Notes under the pieces: generated by a model | Database searches by the model: none | Told to the model about the DNA's origin: nothing | What the model saw: the letters and a program-made list of their open reading frames with translations, nothing else | Program-made: the position numbers and the translations under genes | Shown: positions 13,101 to 26,800 of the stretch, piece after piece | Layout of the letters: each line of letters starts with the position of its first letter | Position numbering within the stretch: position 1 is the first letter of the stretch | NCBI GenBank assembly: GCA_018389105.1 | Contig: JACATO010000591.1 | Span: forward strand, 3,195,001-3,259,000 | Direction: 5' to 3' | Length of the DNA: 64,000 bases | Source of the DNA: Nautilus pompilius | Lineage: Eukaryota; Mollusca; Cephalopoda; Nautilida; Nautilidae

Positions 13101-16100
13101 AATTATTCATTTTAGAATGCAGGGATTTTTATCTTCTTGTTGGCTACGGGTGTTTACAAAAGTAAACCAACTGCTATAACTTTCAGCTTTTACAATGGAA
13201 GAAGCTTATACACTGACTGCTCGCCAGAAATGTTCATCAAAAACACCAGACACTATTTGTGTTCTACCTCCAGATTTCAAGTACCAGTGAGTACTAAAAT
13301 TGATTATAGGCTTTTACTTATTCATTTGAAAAACACTTTTTATGGTTTATTTTCTTTGTGTCAAAATATTGTATTTCAAGGATACTAAAAAAATAGCTCG
13401 CTGAATGATTTCATTTTGACTATACTGATATTAAATTGTGTTATCTCCTTTTCCTTTGAATGAAAAGTTAAGGATGGTATACTTATCAGTTTTACCCATG
13501 TGACATTCTGCATTATAATTTTAAAAAACAAATAAAAAGAGATATTTATAGAGGTGTTCTAGCATCACTGCAACATAACAACATTAATTTAAATACAGAT
13601 TAAAGCTGCTGTGGCAAATAGTATCTCTTTGCCATTCTTCAGCAGCATGTTCACGGAACTGACAAACAAGAAACAGTGTTGCTGAATGATCCCTCAAGTT
13701 GACTGGATCAGTACAGTACGAGAGACTTAGTCATTATTGTTATTGTTTCCAAGATGTTAGAGTTTATTTTAGGTCTGGTTTGCAATAAACTTTTTAGAAT
13801 TGAATTTTGGAAGAATTTTATTACCATTTGGAAGATGGGGTAAAATGTTTAAAATCTTCTACTTACCTTCTGAGAAACCTTTTTCTAATAGTAAGGTGCT
13901 GGGAAAAGCCCAAATAAAATTTTCAACTTTAATAAATAACACATCTCCATTCTTTTTCATCTTTCTGCTTTTATTTTATCAACTTGGGACTTATAAAATT
14001 AAAAAAATTTTTTTCAGTTTGTTTAAAGTGCAGAATAGGCATAAAGATCAATCTTTGAATTCTGGTTACTGTGGATCCCCAAACAAAATAGATGAAAAAG
14101 ACTTTAATTTCTTACTACCACCATTTCTTTACTCCATCTCATCAGAAACCGAGACAGAAGCAGATGATTTAGGCATCAGCAATGATGGTTTGTATCTATT
14201 CTTCTCCATATAGTCTAGGATTTTCTAAATTTTCTCTACAGGTACCCAGAGCAGGTAACTATTTTATTATTTGCGTTTTTTTTTACCAGTTTCAGTTTGG
14301 GTTAATTGAATGGGTTGAAGATTGTTTATGTTGTCTGGCTTTGCATTCTGTAAAAAAGCCTTTAGCAATTTTGCTACATGGTGGTACATGGATTGAGAAA
14401 GACCACTGACAATACAATGAAAGTTTTATTTATTAAAAAGGGAATTTTTTTGTCTGTTAAAGGATACATAGATCTGTTTAATCTTTAAGTACATTAAAAA
14501 TTGTATTTTAGAATTACCTGTTGGCAAATTGTTCTGCATTTTTGTCTAATCAATTTCATTATTGATTTGCATAATATCACTATATTTCTAATACTGCATG
14601 TTATTTACACTTGTCAACATGGAATTGTTGATATCAGAAGTTATTTGACTACCTAATTTCAAATACTGGAAATATCCTCAGAAGAGGTGTGATTATAAAC
14701 AGTTTTATTTTACTCATTTTAAGTCATATTTTACAAAATTATATAAAGTGATCTATTACACTTTATTTCTTTCATGGATAATTCACACATGCATGCACGC
14801 ACGCGCACACCCACACACACACACACACACATTATATATATATGTAGTATATTTAAATTTTATTGAGTTTAATCATCATCTAGATTTTATTATTTTTTTT
14901 GTTAAGCGAATTTAAAAAAATTGTCATGTGTACTTTTATTTATTTTTGCTAGAAAGTGATATGGAAATAGTGGACACATGCAGACTGACTCCTTTGAAAG
15001 AATCTGTAATTCAGCCAAGAGAAGAGTTTCATAAAAAATTTGCCCGAAGGATTGACAGTGGAAGACCTCATTACTGCTCAGGACATCCATTTGCTATGGA
15101 AGAAAGAGGTTGTCTTGGTCAAGTTATTTCTATGTTGTACACTTTATTTATTTATGTATTTATTTTTTGTATTTCTATGTTTTAACATTGCTCTAGGTTT
15201 TAAAGAATTATGCCATTGGTTTATCTTTCCCAAAATTTGATTTAGTTTCAGATGTCTAAGAAAAGTATAGTTTAGGTTGGGGGTGACAAATGGCTGTATC
15301 AGTTTCGTCATTAGACAGGTTTACACTTTTACCATCGAAAAACACAAATACCACTGGTAATCTATTCCATCTGTTTAAAATTCTAATATTTAAATGTTTT
15401 ACTAATATCTAGATATGCTGATTCTAAAATCAATTTATAGTTATGCCTGTCAGTTGTTAAAATTTTTATTTTAGACTGCTTATTACACAGAATTTTTTGA
15501 AAAATTGTGAAATGCCAAATATAATTTTGTTAATTTTTTTTTTTTTTAAATTTAAGTGGATAAAAGTAATGAATTGGAAAAGTGTACAACAGAACCAAAT
15601 GGTTTCCATGACGAATTTGATGTTGTTTTCCATCCATATTATTATTCTACACATGGGCTGTCAAGGCCAGCTTCTCCAATAATGGATGATACTGCAAGGT
15701 AAAGTTGAATAGGATTTCCTGATATTTTGATAGCTAAAATAACTTTTAATATAAAACATTGTTATTTAATAATAACAATATTTTATGTTAAAAGTCAGCC
15801 TTAATGGTTTGAAGTAGAAAGTTTCAAGTTTCATATTTGTTTTACTTGGCTTTCAACAGAAAAAGATTTATTAATAAACAAAGTAATAAAGCTTTATAGA
15901 ATTTTCAATAATTATAGTGATTAAAACTACTAATTATTTCATATTGTAGAATTTATTTTAAAGTTCATTTGTTTATTATTAATTTTTCTTACTAGGGTTT
16001 CTCTCCATCTTGTATGAAAAATATGGACACAGCAGATGTTTAATTCCAATCTATTTTTAAAATAAAGTTTTTAAGTTTTTAACTTTTCTGTTGGTTACCA

Positions 16101-19100
16101 TGTACTTTTAAACTCATTTTTATTAATTACATTGCTAAAATAAGCTTTCATAACCATCCTGACATAAATTATAATAAATTATCCTTGTTCTTAAAATATG
16201 GTTTGTGCTATAAAAAGTAAATAAAAGCATTAAAAAAATATTTTCAGATATTATCAGTTACTAGAGAAAGCCATTGACCTTAATATGATTTCTCCAATTG
16301 GTGATGAAGTCCTTGAGGGAATCAACAGATTTGTGAATGCATCTCTTCGTGTGGCACATCCTGTTGCCACAGAAAAATTTCTACAGGTAGCAAATACTGA
16401 GTAATTAGGATGGCATACAAGTAAATCAGCCATTGCATATTTGTAAGATCCACCTTGTTCAAATTGCATAGGTAACTTTGCTAGAAGTCTTCATCTCTTA
16501 TTATCCTTCTAAACTATCTCTGGTTTTCTGACTGTCCCCTGTCACTTAAATACTTGTTTGACCCATTATCTGCTAAACATTTTACTGGGGATATAATCAA
16601 CTGAATGTTTATGGAATGCTACAGTTGGCTCTGTTAATCAACAAACAAATGCATTATTTGCCATAACATTTTCTAAATCAAAATAGTTGAAATCTTCAGA
16701 AGTTTTTACTTGTTTATAAGAGAGAAAACCATATAATTCTCTTTAAAAAAATAAAACATGAAATATGTATTTCAATTTATTTTTTTAAGTTTAATTTAAT
16801 GTTTTTTTCTTCAGGAAATGGAAGAAGACTATGTTATGGCAGTTAAGAAATCTATCCTGGATTATATTTTGTTGGATCCAAAAGAGCAGAAAAGACTGGG
16901 CATAACAGTTTTGCCAAAGGTACATCATGTATTATTGGACTGCAGTTTATCAGGAATGAGTTTTGCACTTTTTACTATATTTCTCAGCATAAACAGCAAG
17001 TTTAGAGTATTTTTGATTTTTTAAAAATATATAAATGTTCTTACCTTTTGTAGTAATCTGTATGATTAAAGCCAGATCAGATTAAACATATTTGGATATC
17101 TTTCTTTTGGTAGTATGGAATCACTGGTACCTGCATCGCACAGGTGTTTCCTCTACACTCCGTATTATACTACCCACTGTCATTAAATATTCAGAAAAAT
17201 TATAGCTACATCATTAATCCGTCTAGAAGCAGAAGCTTTTATTTTGTTTATTTGTCTTGGAAAATGTTACAGAGTTTTTTTAGTGTTTTTAAATCCATCA
17301 CCAAGTTTCATTTGAACATCCCCAGTAAAAATTACTATGCTTAACCAGACTACAGCAGGCAGTATGTTAGCTCTGTTTTCAGTTCTACTTACAGCAGAAT
17401 ACCAGAGGTTCACTTGTACATGTAATAACTGCAGTCATTCATCAACTATATCATAGCAGTAGTACACTTAAATAATTTCAACTACACTACTTTCCAAAAG
17501 ATAAGCAACAAACAAACAAAACAAAATGGTTAATGTTTTATTCACCAAATGTTGCATGTTAACTCCTCTTCATGTAACTTAACTTTTATCAAAGAAATAT
17601 GTAAATGAGTTCCAGTAAAAGCATGAATTAGTTTTGCCATAAAGACATGAAAAAAATTTATTTGTGTATATCAATTTCAGCTTTGTTAAGGTATTTATTA
17701 TCACAGATGGGTAGAGACACACATTTGGCAAACTCTCTAAGATGGAGAGTTTTTGGTAGGATATAAGCTAAACAGTCAAAGACCCTGGTGGCAGAGTGGG
17801 TAAATGTGAACAAGTGTGTTTTTTTTTTTGTTGTGGAGACAGTTTCAAGTGCATGCATTAAGATATTGTCTGAAGACAAGTTTAGGGTTTTACTCAGGAT
17901 ATAACCCAAGCAGATGATCTCTATATGCCACTTTTGGCTCAGTGAAGCAGAACTCCAACACTGATTCAACCATGCTAGGTTGGTATCAGCCTCAACCATA
18001 TCCAGGAAACTGTATAAAAGAGGACTTTATGTAACAAGATGCATGGTGTGTATCCTCTTGACCTGCTGCCATAAACAGTAGTGGTTGAACTGGTGTCAAA
18101 AACATGTTTTGGACACCACATTACTGGAGTTATGTTGTCTTAGCTGATGAGCCAAGATTTATCCTTAAATGTGATTCATGGCATGTACTTATCTGGAGGG
18201 AATGTGGAACGTGCAACCAGCCCACAAATATCTTGAAAAGGAATCACTGGTGGTCAGACCTGATGGAAGAAACAAATTTTTGGACGAGCATTAAATTTTC
18301 TTGGGGGGCACAATGATTTTTTAATGCAACATAAGAAAAATCATAATAGAAAGACATTAATAGGCTACTCACCATTAGTAGAGCGGTAGGTAGCATTTTG
18401 GACCAAGTGAAATCTTCTTAAAACACAGTCCCTCCACTCATCCCTAAACTTTCTTGTTAAGTCCTTCTCAAAGGCCAGTTGAATTAAATTGGCCTTGCAT
18501 CAATGAAGCATACTAAGGCGATGCTCTGTAAGGATGTTCTTGAGGGTAGAAAATGAATTCTCACAGAGTGCCGTGCTGGCTTCAAAGGTCAATGCATGCT
18601 TAAATGCTGTCATCGCAGTTGGCATTGCTTCAAGAGGCTTCTGGAACTGTTTGATCACTTGTTTAATTGTCCATTTCCCCCTGTCCGTCAGGGGCCAGAA
18701 TTCAAACTGTTACCACAGCAGGTCTGATGCAATCGACCCATGCTCCCATTGGCTAATGCCAATGGGGCCTGAAACTAAAAGACTTGGACCACTGGACACT
18801 AGCCAGCTTGGCTTTAGGCCAACTTGGGCACCAAAAAATTGGTGCAGGGGGCTACAGGCCCATTGAAAGATTTATGAAGGCAAGCCGGGCCAGACCGCTT
18901 TGCATAAAATGAGGGGGTTGTTACATTGAGGGTGGGCACAGCTGATTCAGTGGGTGGACCCGGACCCACAATGCCCACCCATGCTGCCAGGTGTCCTGGT
19001 GGTGGAGATGTATGGTCTGGGCAGGAATTTCAATGGGCAGGTATACTGATCTGCATGTATTTCAGGCCAGTATTCTGACTGCAGTGAGGGACAAGGAGAG

Positions 19101-22100
19101 AGATTCTGGATTCTCATGTCAGACAATACACAGGTACATCTGGAGATAACTTTGTTTTAATGAATGATAATGCTTGTCCACATAGAGCATATGCAATCAA
19201 CCAATATCTTCAAGACCAAACTATTACCTGTATGATATGGCCAGTACATTGTTCTGAGCTAAATTCTATTGAGAATGTTTAAGATGCTCTAAGAAAATAC
19301 ATTATCTTCCGCCAACTCTCTCCAAGATCACCTCAAGAACTGCAAACTTCCCTGATAAAACAATGAACTTTATTTCCCACTGTTCTCATTGATAAGGTTA
19401 TAACCAGCCTGCAAAGATGCTGTGAGTCATGCATTATTGCCAGGGTAGTACCAAATATTTTTCCACACTCATGACCTTGTGTAAGCCCAAGTAGTTTTCT
19501 GTGCTATGTTTACCAAAGTAAGATATTATCGTACTTCCTCACTATGATGCAGCTGCCAGAGGGACACAAAATGAGTGCTATAGTGAATTACCAAAGTAAT
19601 GCTTTATTTACAAATAGTAAAGCCATGAAGAATTAACAAAAACATCACAAACTGGTCTTTGAGGTAACATTATTTCCAATTTAGTTTTTTCTTGCTAGAT
19701 TTGTTCTGCAGTGCTGTTTTTGCCATCATCAAAGCCTCCATCAATTGCTTCAAATTTACATCGCACTCCTTTCTCTTCTGCTAGCTTTACTGCTAGGGAT
19801 TCTGCTTTTGCCCTTCCCCAGAGCACCAAAAACTGGAGCATCATGAGCGTTCTGCTGTTCAAATCATCATCAATCAGTGATTCTGGTACCAAACACATTT
19901 TTTCATATTCAGTCCCTTCTTGTTTTGCCTACAAATCACACAATTTAATTTCATCTTTCATTCTAACCAGAACACCAAACTGTCAAGTCACTTTAAGTTG
20001 AGGTTCGACCACTCTTAACTTTCTACAGTCTCTGGCTTCTTTTAGACCTTCCTCTTTCATGCCAATTTTTCATCACACTAGCAAATGCCAGCAATTACTT
20101 ATAGTCTTGTAAAATTACATCATTCACATGATCACCTGTGTACTAAGTTGAGGGACTTGCTGTAGGTGCATTGTGTTTGAAGTGTGATATGGCTGAAAGC
20201 ACTATAGAGAGTGAGTACTGTATTAAATTATCCAGCATCTGTTTACTGCTCTACTAATTGCTCCTAACCCTAAGCTGCATTACAATAATAAAAAAAGAAA
20301 TTTGTAAAATTATTTAGTTCTACTTGTTTCTGATAAATTTTGAAAACTTTAAACCTTATTTTGACTTGTGGATTTTTAAGGAACTACCACAAAGAGATTT
20401 CAGAAATTTTTTTTTAAAAAACTAAAATAGTACTAACTACTGCAACTTTTACTTAAACTATGCAGGAATGTTTGTTTATAATTGACAGCCGTCTGAATCT
20501 GCTGATCGCTGGGGGTTCCCCTGGCATCAAAATGTTAATGACGCCCGAGAGTTCTTGCAGGAAAACCTGTTTATAACTCATCCAGTTATGTCAGCCATCC
20601 TTTGCCATTTTGAAGAGAAGTATGTATTTATAATTGGCATCTACTTTTTATTATATTATGAGAAAGGAACAAATAGTTAATGAAAGAATGAAACGTGTGT
20701 TTAAAAAAATCTTTAGGAAGAATCTGAAATTTTTAGTTATGGTGAAGTAAATTAAGTGACTTCACTGAACTCTTAAAGAAAATGTAGTGGTACGCATTTT
20801 GAAATAGATATATAGAAAGATATGAGTATATTTTAAATGTACTTCTCTAGGCACCTGGTATTATTTTGAATGGTGGATGGCTCACCTGGATTGGGGCTTT
20901 TAAGCTCTAATCTGGAACATGCACAGTCATTTCCATTTCTATTTTGTTCTTTTAGTAAATATGTCAATGTTGTAGAAGTTAATACAAAATGCCTGAAGTG
21001 CTTGGTCATTTATTATTTTATTCTGGCTTATAAAGACTTAAAAACTGATATTTGGATTAAAATTTATATTTTACTTATATAGTTAAATATAAATGTAATA
21101 AAAAGAAAAAATATTGTAAAAAATATACTCCTTAGAGCATAGATTTTTCCAGACCTTTATACTAGCATGCATTTTTTTATTTTAGTAGGCCACACTTGTT
21201 AGATTAGAATAAATAATTTTTCAGGTATGGGGAATTTCGACTAATAACTATTGAAACATTGAAAAAGAAATTACCCATGACGATGAATGAACTTCTGGAG
21301 TATACACACACAACCTGTGAAGCTAGTGCACAGTTGTTACAAAAGCAATGGCTAGTTGAATGCTGTGAAATTGTTGATTCAAGGCGTGACATGGTAGAAA
21401 TTTGGATGGTGAAGGAAGACTCGGTAAGGAAAAACGTGTTCTTTATTTTCTTTCTTAAATCACTTATTTCTTTGTCTGCATAAGGCTTTCTTTAAAATAT
21501 AGGTCAGGTTATGGTGAATGCCTTTTTTTAAATTGAAAATTCTAACTTTTAACAAATTTGGGAACATATTTACAAATAACATAAGCAATTTATTTTAATT
21601 TTATTATTATTAAATAAGACAACATGAAAGAAATGTGTTGAGAGAGAGAGAGAGAGAGACATTACCTGAAATGTGAACTGCTTTGTTTGTTGTAAAGTAA
21701 AATTTAAAATGTAGAAGTAGATGTGTTCACCTTACATTAAATACCAGTATGCTTTTATTAATAATACAGTTCTAAATTAACAACAAACAAACAAATAAGA
21801 AATCTTTTAACTTTAAATTCAAAACTTGTCTTTTTACTGGTTGACAACACGGTTTATAGTTGCAACATTTTAATTTATAATTATATTAGATATAATTTTC
21901 AGTCAGCAGTTAGAATAAAAGGGTTTAGAGAACTAAAACTTTAAAAAAATACCAAGGGTCCCTTTCTCATAGATAATGGCACATGATATGCAAAATTATT
22001 TTTAATACTGCCTCTGGTTTATCTGATATACTGTAACAAGTTAACTACAATATTTGTTGAAAATCTTAAGAGTTTAATGCTTATAATAAAGGTAAAGAGT

Positions 22101-23864
22101 TTTGTACTTGTCATATTGAAAATAAGATTTTTCTTTTGGAATGATTTTAAAAAATGAAATACTTTTATTTTAGACAGGAACACTATTTATAGAAACATGT
22201 AAATTAAAAGTTTTCTATTAAGTGCTTCACATTATTTCAAGTCACCATATATTGAAATACTCGATTGTGGTGCATTTCTCTTTAGAATCTTCGTCTAGAC
22301 AAAATGGATCACTTCTTTGCAAGTGTGCAGGTGCTGATGTCTAACCTTCTGCGAAGTTGTGTGAAGAATTCCATCCATGACCTGGTATCTTTGCTGGAGG
22401 AGTATCTTGATGGCAATGAATATATTGACCACTACCAAACATCTGGCTTAGCTCTTCCAACCAAGGTTCTGCCTATTAAGATTTTCTTGGTGAGCTAGAA
22501 CAGCTTTCAGTACTTTCATGAAAAGTGTTTTTTTTTCTCAAGACAGGTCCATTTAGGAGAAGCGTTTCATTGGAGGTCTAAAACTAAAGGCTCTCTAAGC
22601 AAACTTAAAAATTCATTAAAAACACAAACACACACACACACACACACGTGTTTTTAGATTATTTTTACATTGGCCAGTGAAAGAAAATGGCAGCCTTTCA
22701 TGTAAAATAGGGCATGCTTCTTATTTGGAAAATGGTGTTTACAACAAGATATTCCTATGAAAATTGGTTTATTACAAAAAATCTTATTAAGAATAAATAA
22801 TAAAATTGTTGAAGGCATTCATGTTTATCCTCATCGAAAACACACAAAGAAGCTGAAAACATTAGTTCAGAGTTGAAGTACCGGCAGGCAGACAGATGCA
22901 GAAAAACCACGAGGAGGTTAGTGAGAGATGTGTAAGATGTCAGCTGTTTAAAAATGGACTTAGAGGATGCTGTTCAGGAATAAAGATGGCCAACCTATTC
23001 AGATTGAACTGAACAAAAGTTTAAAAAAATAAAATATTTTAATTTTTTAAAGTGAATAAAAATATGGAGTTAAATTACTAATAGTAATTAATTTGTAAAC
23101 AAGTCATACTAAAGAATGCTGACTTAATGGTACATTTAGAAGAAATAGTATACTATTCAGCATGAAATTAAAACTGTTTATTTATTCATGACTCTTGAGC
23201 TTAAGATGATAGTATTTCAATCTAGTTACAGTAACTTATCTTTATTTTTTAGGGTTGACATGTCCATCTAGTGGGGGAATTTAATCTGAAATGTATTTTA
23301 TTGTTTGTCATATATATCTGTCAAATGTTCTGGTTTGGATTACAAAAGGACCAGAGATTCTGTACATAGTAGAAGAACAAATGAGTGCATCAACAAAGTT
23401 TTAAAAGAGGTATTCCTCAGACAATGGAGAAATAATTTTCTGATGATTTATAGAAGCCTCCCACATGTAAATTCTTCTCTTTATTGTTTCAAATTTCAGC
23501 ACTACTTGGCATTACCTGACTAAAAAACTGAAGAAAATAATATTATTTTATTTTTTGTATTTTTGTGATTGTATTTTTGTTATATTCCAGCATAAAGGTT
23601 TTTATTTCCTATCTAATAGTTAATTCCACTCAACACATTAATCTGAGTATAAAATTGTAAACAATCTTTTTGTTTAATTATTGTTTATACATGAGAACCC
23701 TGTATTGCTTTCTTTTTTTATTATTATTAGCTGCCATCTGGCTGGTTATTCTCTTCTCAAAAAACCTGTGCGCATTTTTCTTATTGTTTTACATATTTTA
23801 GGGCGTAAATTTCAGCCACTTGTGTAGTCATTTCTTTACTCTCTGTACCTATAATATACTGAAA

Positions 23865-23896
<32 letters not shown>

Positions 23897-26800
23897 GCAT
23901 TGGGCTGGTGTCAAGTTTTGTAAACCTGAAGAAATTTTCATCTATTTATGCCAGTTCTGCAATCAAGCCAGTCTAAGCTAGCGCTTGGTGTTGTGACATT
24001 TACTTATGACCATATTTTGACCTTGTCATCTAGTATGCATGTTTTGACAGTATGAAAAGTTTCCTTTTGTGATTAATCTGACCAGGCTAAAAGGGTAGTA
24101 GAGTGAAGTTTTAGATTCTTAGTGATATTTTTAGTTGTATAACTTATGTTATATCTGCATGGAAATAGTTTTGCAACCTGTAAATTGTACCTCTGACTTG
24201 ATGAATGAATAGCTCTAATATGCCTGCTATCTTGCTGATGTGAACATGTGCTAGAGATCAGTCTTCACTACAGCAGGCAGCATCAGATATAATTTTAGAT
24301 ATATACTCCAGGAGCAGCCACCTAATAAAAATTGTTCATTTACATCTACTTCAAAACTGGGAGAAACCCTTAAAACTTGTATGTATACTATGTTAGTAGG
24401 ATGCCCGCCACTATTTTAAAAAATTTCCAAATATATCGTTAAACAAACTCTTGTTATTAACTTTACTAGTTTATGTTTTTTGTCGCCGGAGCTGATTAAC
24501 TTTATAACCAAACTTGGAGTAAAGTTGGAATAAGTAATAAAAATAGAGTCTGTCCATACAGAATATTTTTTTTAAAATTTTGGGTCCAGACTTATTTTCC
24601 CATTGTTTCCAGTCCTTGTTTCTACATGTCCATGTTTGGTTTTTAATAAGATGCTAAACCTAGAAATAAATGTGATGTACAGTCATAAAGAAAAAATTGT
24701 AGGTGAATTTTGTATAAAACTGGAGAAAAGAACTGTGCACAAATTTGACTTTACGAAAATATTAAATATTAAACACAATTAAAAGTGGAAAGTTTCATGT
24801 GTTTAATTTTCAGTTGATTTTAAGGTTTATTTAAAAAAGGATGTCTATGATGTTCGTTTGTTTATCTGTTGGACTGTTATGTTCAAGGACCTTAAGTGGA
24901 ACTGCCGGTTGGGGTCAGCTAGTTTTTCATCTCTACTCTCTAACGTGGTTTCTTCTTCTTCCCTAGCTCTGGCCAGGTGGGTTTTCTATGGGTTTTCTGG
25001 TTGCCTTCTACATCTAAAAATGAAGGGGGATTGGAGTAGGGACTGATATGTTAGTTCTGGGGTGCCATATCTACTGAGCTCTGAGGATAATCATGGCAAC
25101 CTTTGGACACAGAGAATAGCTCTATATACAGTGCAGTACTTCTATGCTGTAGTGCAAAGGCACCTGAACACCTGTTATTTTGCCAGAAGTGGGGAAGAAG
25201 GGGAAACAGTTGATTTATATTTGTAGATGATTATATTAGCTGAAAAATGTTATGTTTGTTTTACCCACCAAATCCATTAAGGGAGATATAACTTTACTAA
25301 TTGTGATTAAAATTTTACTGACCAAGAGCTCAGAAGTGTCTTCCACAGATGCTCACAATTTTCTTTCTTTCACAGGCTCTAGAAGTGATAAGGTAAACAA
25401 AATAGAAAAGAAAATATTTAACTAGGATTCAAACCTAGATTTTTTAAATTGCAAATTTCAGACACCAGATATATTCACTTATGTCATGCCTTGCTGAAGT
25501 ATCTAAATTCATCTTGAGAAGTTGTAATGGTAGAAAACTTGATTGGATATGTAGTTCAGCACAGAGTAGTTGGCTGTGCTTGTGCATAAATAATGATGTG
25601 ACATGACTAATTTGATTTATCAGAAAAATTTTAGTTCAGTGTATAAGACCTTTTTGTTGCTTTAGTAATTTGTCACAGAGCATAGAATTTAAAATCAGCA
25701 ATATTTTTGAAGTAGGCTATCTGTTTTGCCTTGCTGGACCAAAAGTCTGAATATTATGCATTACTAAAAGTATTTGGAACTAGGAATGCTGGACATTTTA
25801 AAGCCCCAGCCCCTAATTATATACCTGTCACACACTAAATAAATCAAACATTAACTTTCTCGTGTGCCTATAATTATTTTGGATTAATGAAAAAAAATCA
25901 GGCAAATAAATAATAAAAAAAGCATTTTAATTTGACTTCTGATCTACATTTAAAGGCCCTAGAAGGAAAACTAACAGTATTTGCATATAAACAGAGATGA
26001 TATTTGAAACATGATAAAGTTATTTTTCATGAACTTATGCATCCAATTTGCTTGCTGACTTTGTCAAGGACAATGATTTAGTTGCTGCTATCTGGCTTGT
26101 ATTGGTATTATCTATTTTGCCATATTTTAGTTGTATAAACCCATCATATCTGTGCTGGTTGACATATTGTATAAGCATCACTGGTTACACTACTACTGTT
26201 CATCTGATATAATAAGTTGCTTTTAAGCACAAAGAGTTGATTATAGTAACTAGCTGGAAAGTCATTTACCGGATGTTGTTGGTGTGTTTCTAAATAATAT
26301 TTGTTGTTGCTACTGATAATTTTAAATTTCTCTGAATTCATTGTTCAAACATGAATGGGTACAGATCATAAATCATGGAAAAGTGGACGAGGTTTCTATC
26401 TTATTCAGTATATATTGAGCTCAGTAAGAAAACAAGGTCAGTATAGTATAGTGTTTAACAGTAGACATTTTGTGGAGCATTATTATATAAGACAATAAGA
26501 TTGCATTATCAGCTTTAGTAAAAATGTGAACATCTACCTGATGTCTCCCTGGAGATGCAAACCAACTCTTTCAGTAGAGCTGGGTAGAAATTTACTGTTA
26601 TACTGCAAATAAAAAAGGAAATAAAATCTTTTGCTGTCATTTTTGAAAAGCTCTGCTTGCCAGATTTACTCATCTATGGTGGTGAAATGGCAAGATTTAA
26701 TATTTGTCCATGGTATTGTTTAAAGATAATGTTTTCTTTTGGCTGTATAGTTTGTTTTCTTTGACTTTATGTATTTACTATAGTGACAAGTTACGTATTT

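Larger units (their letters stand above)
13287..16814. other. Introns 4-8: no content beyond the exons listed
   Basis: The five introns between exons 4 and 9 (about 430-770 bases each) are AT-rich and unique-looking. I recognised no repeat or RNA gene apart from the CA tract in intron 5. Confidence 0.4.
20111..22285. other. Introns 9 (end), 10 and 11 around exons 10-11
   Basis: AT-rich introns. Apart from a GA tract at 21640-21659 nothing was recognised. Confidence 0.35.

Noticed and set aside
15040..15240. Alternative frame of exon 6 ([20 protein letters not shown])
   Set aside because: Looks protein-like and slightly dynein-like, but it cannot be spliced in frame to exon 7, while the chosen frame joins exons 5, 6 and 7 without a stop.
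22286..22465. Earlier donor for exon 12 at a GT near 22465
   Set aside because: Weak GTTCTG site. The later GTGAGC site keeps the conserved LPIKIFL segment and the right phase.
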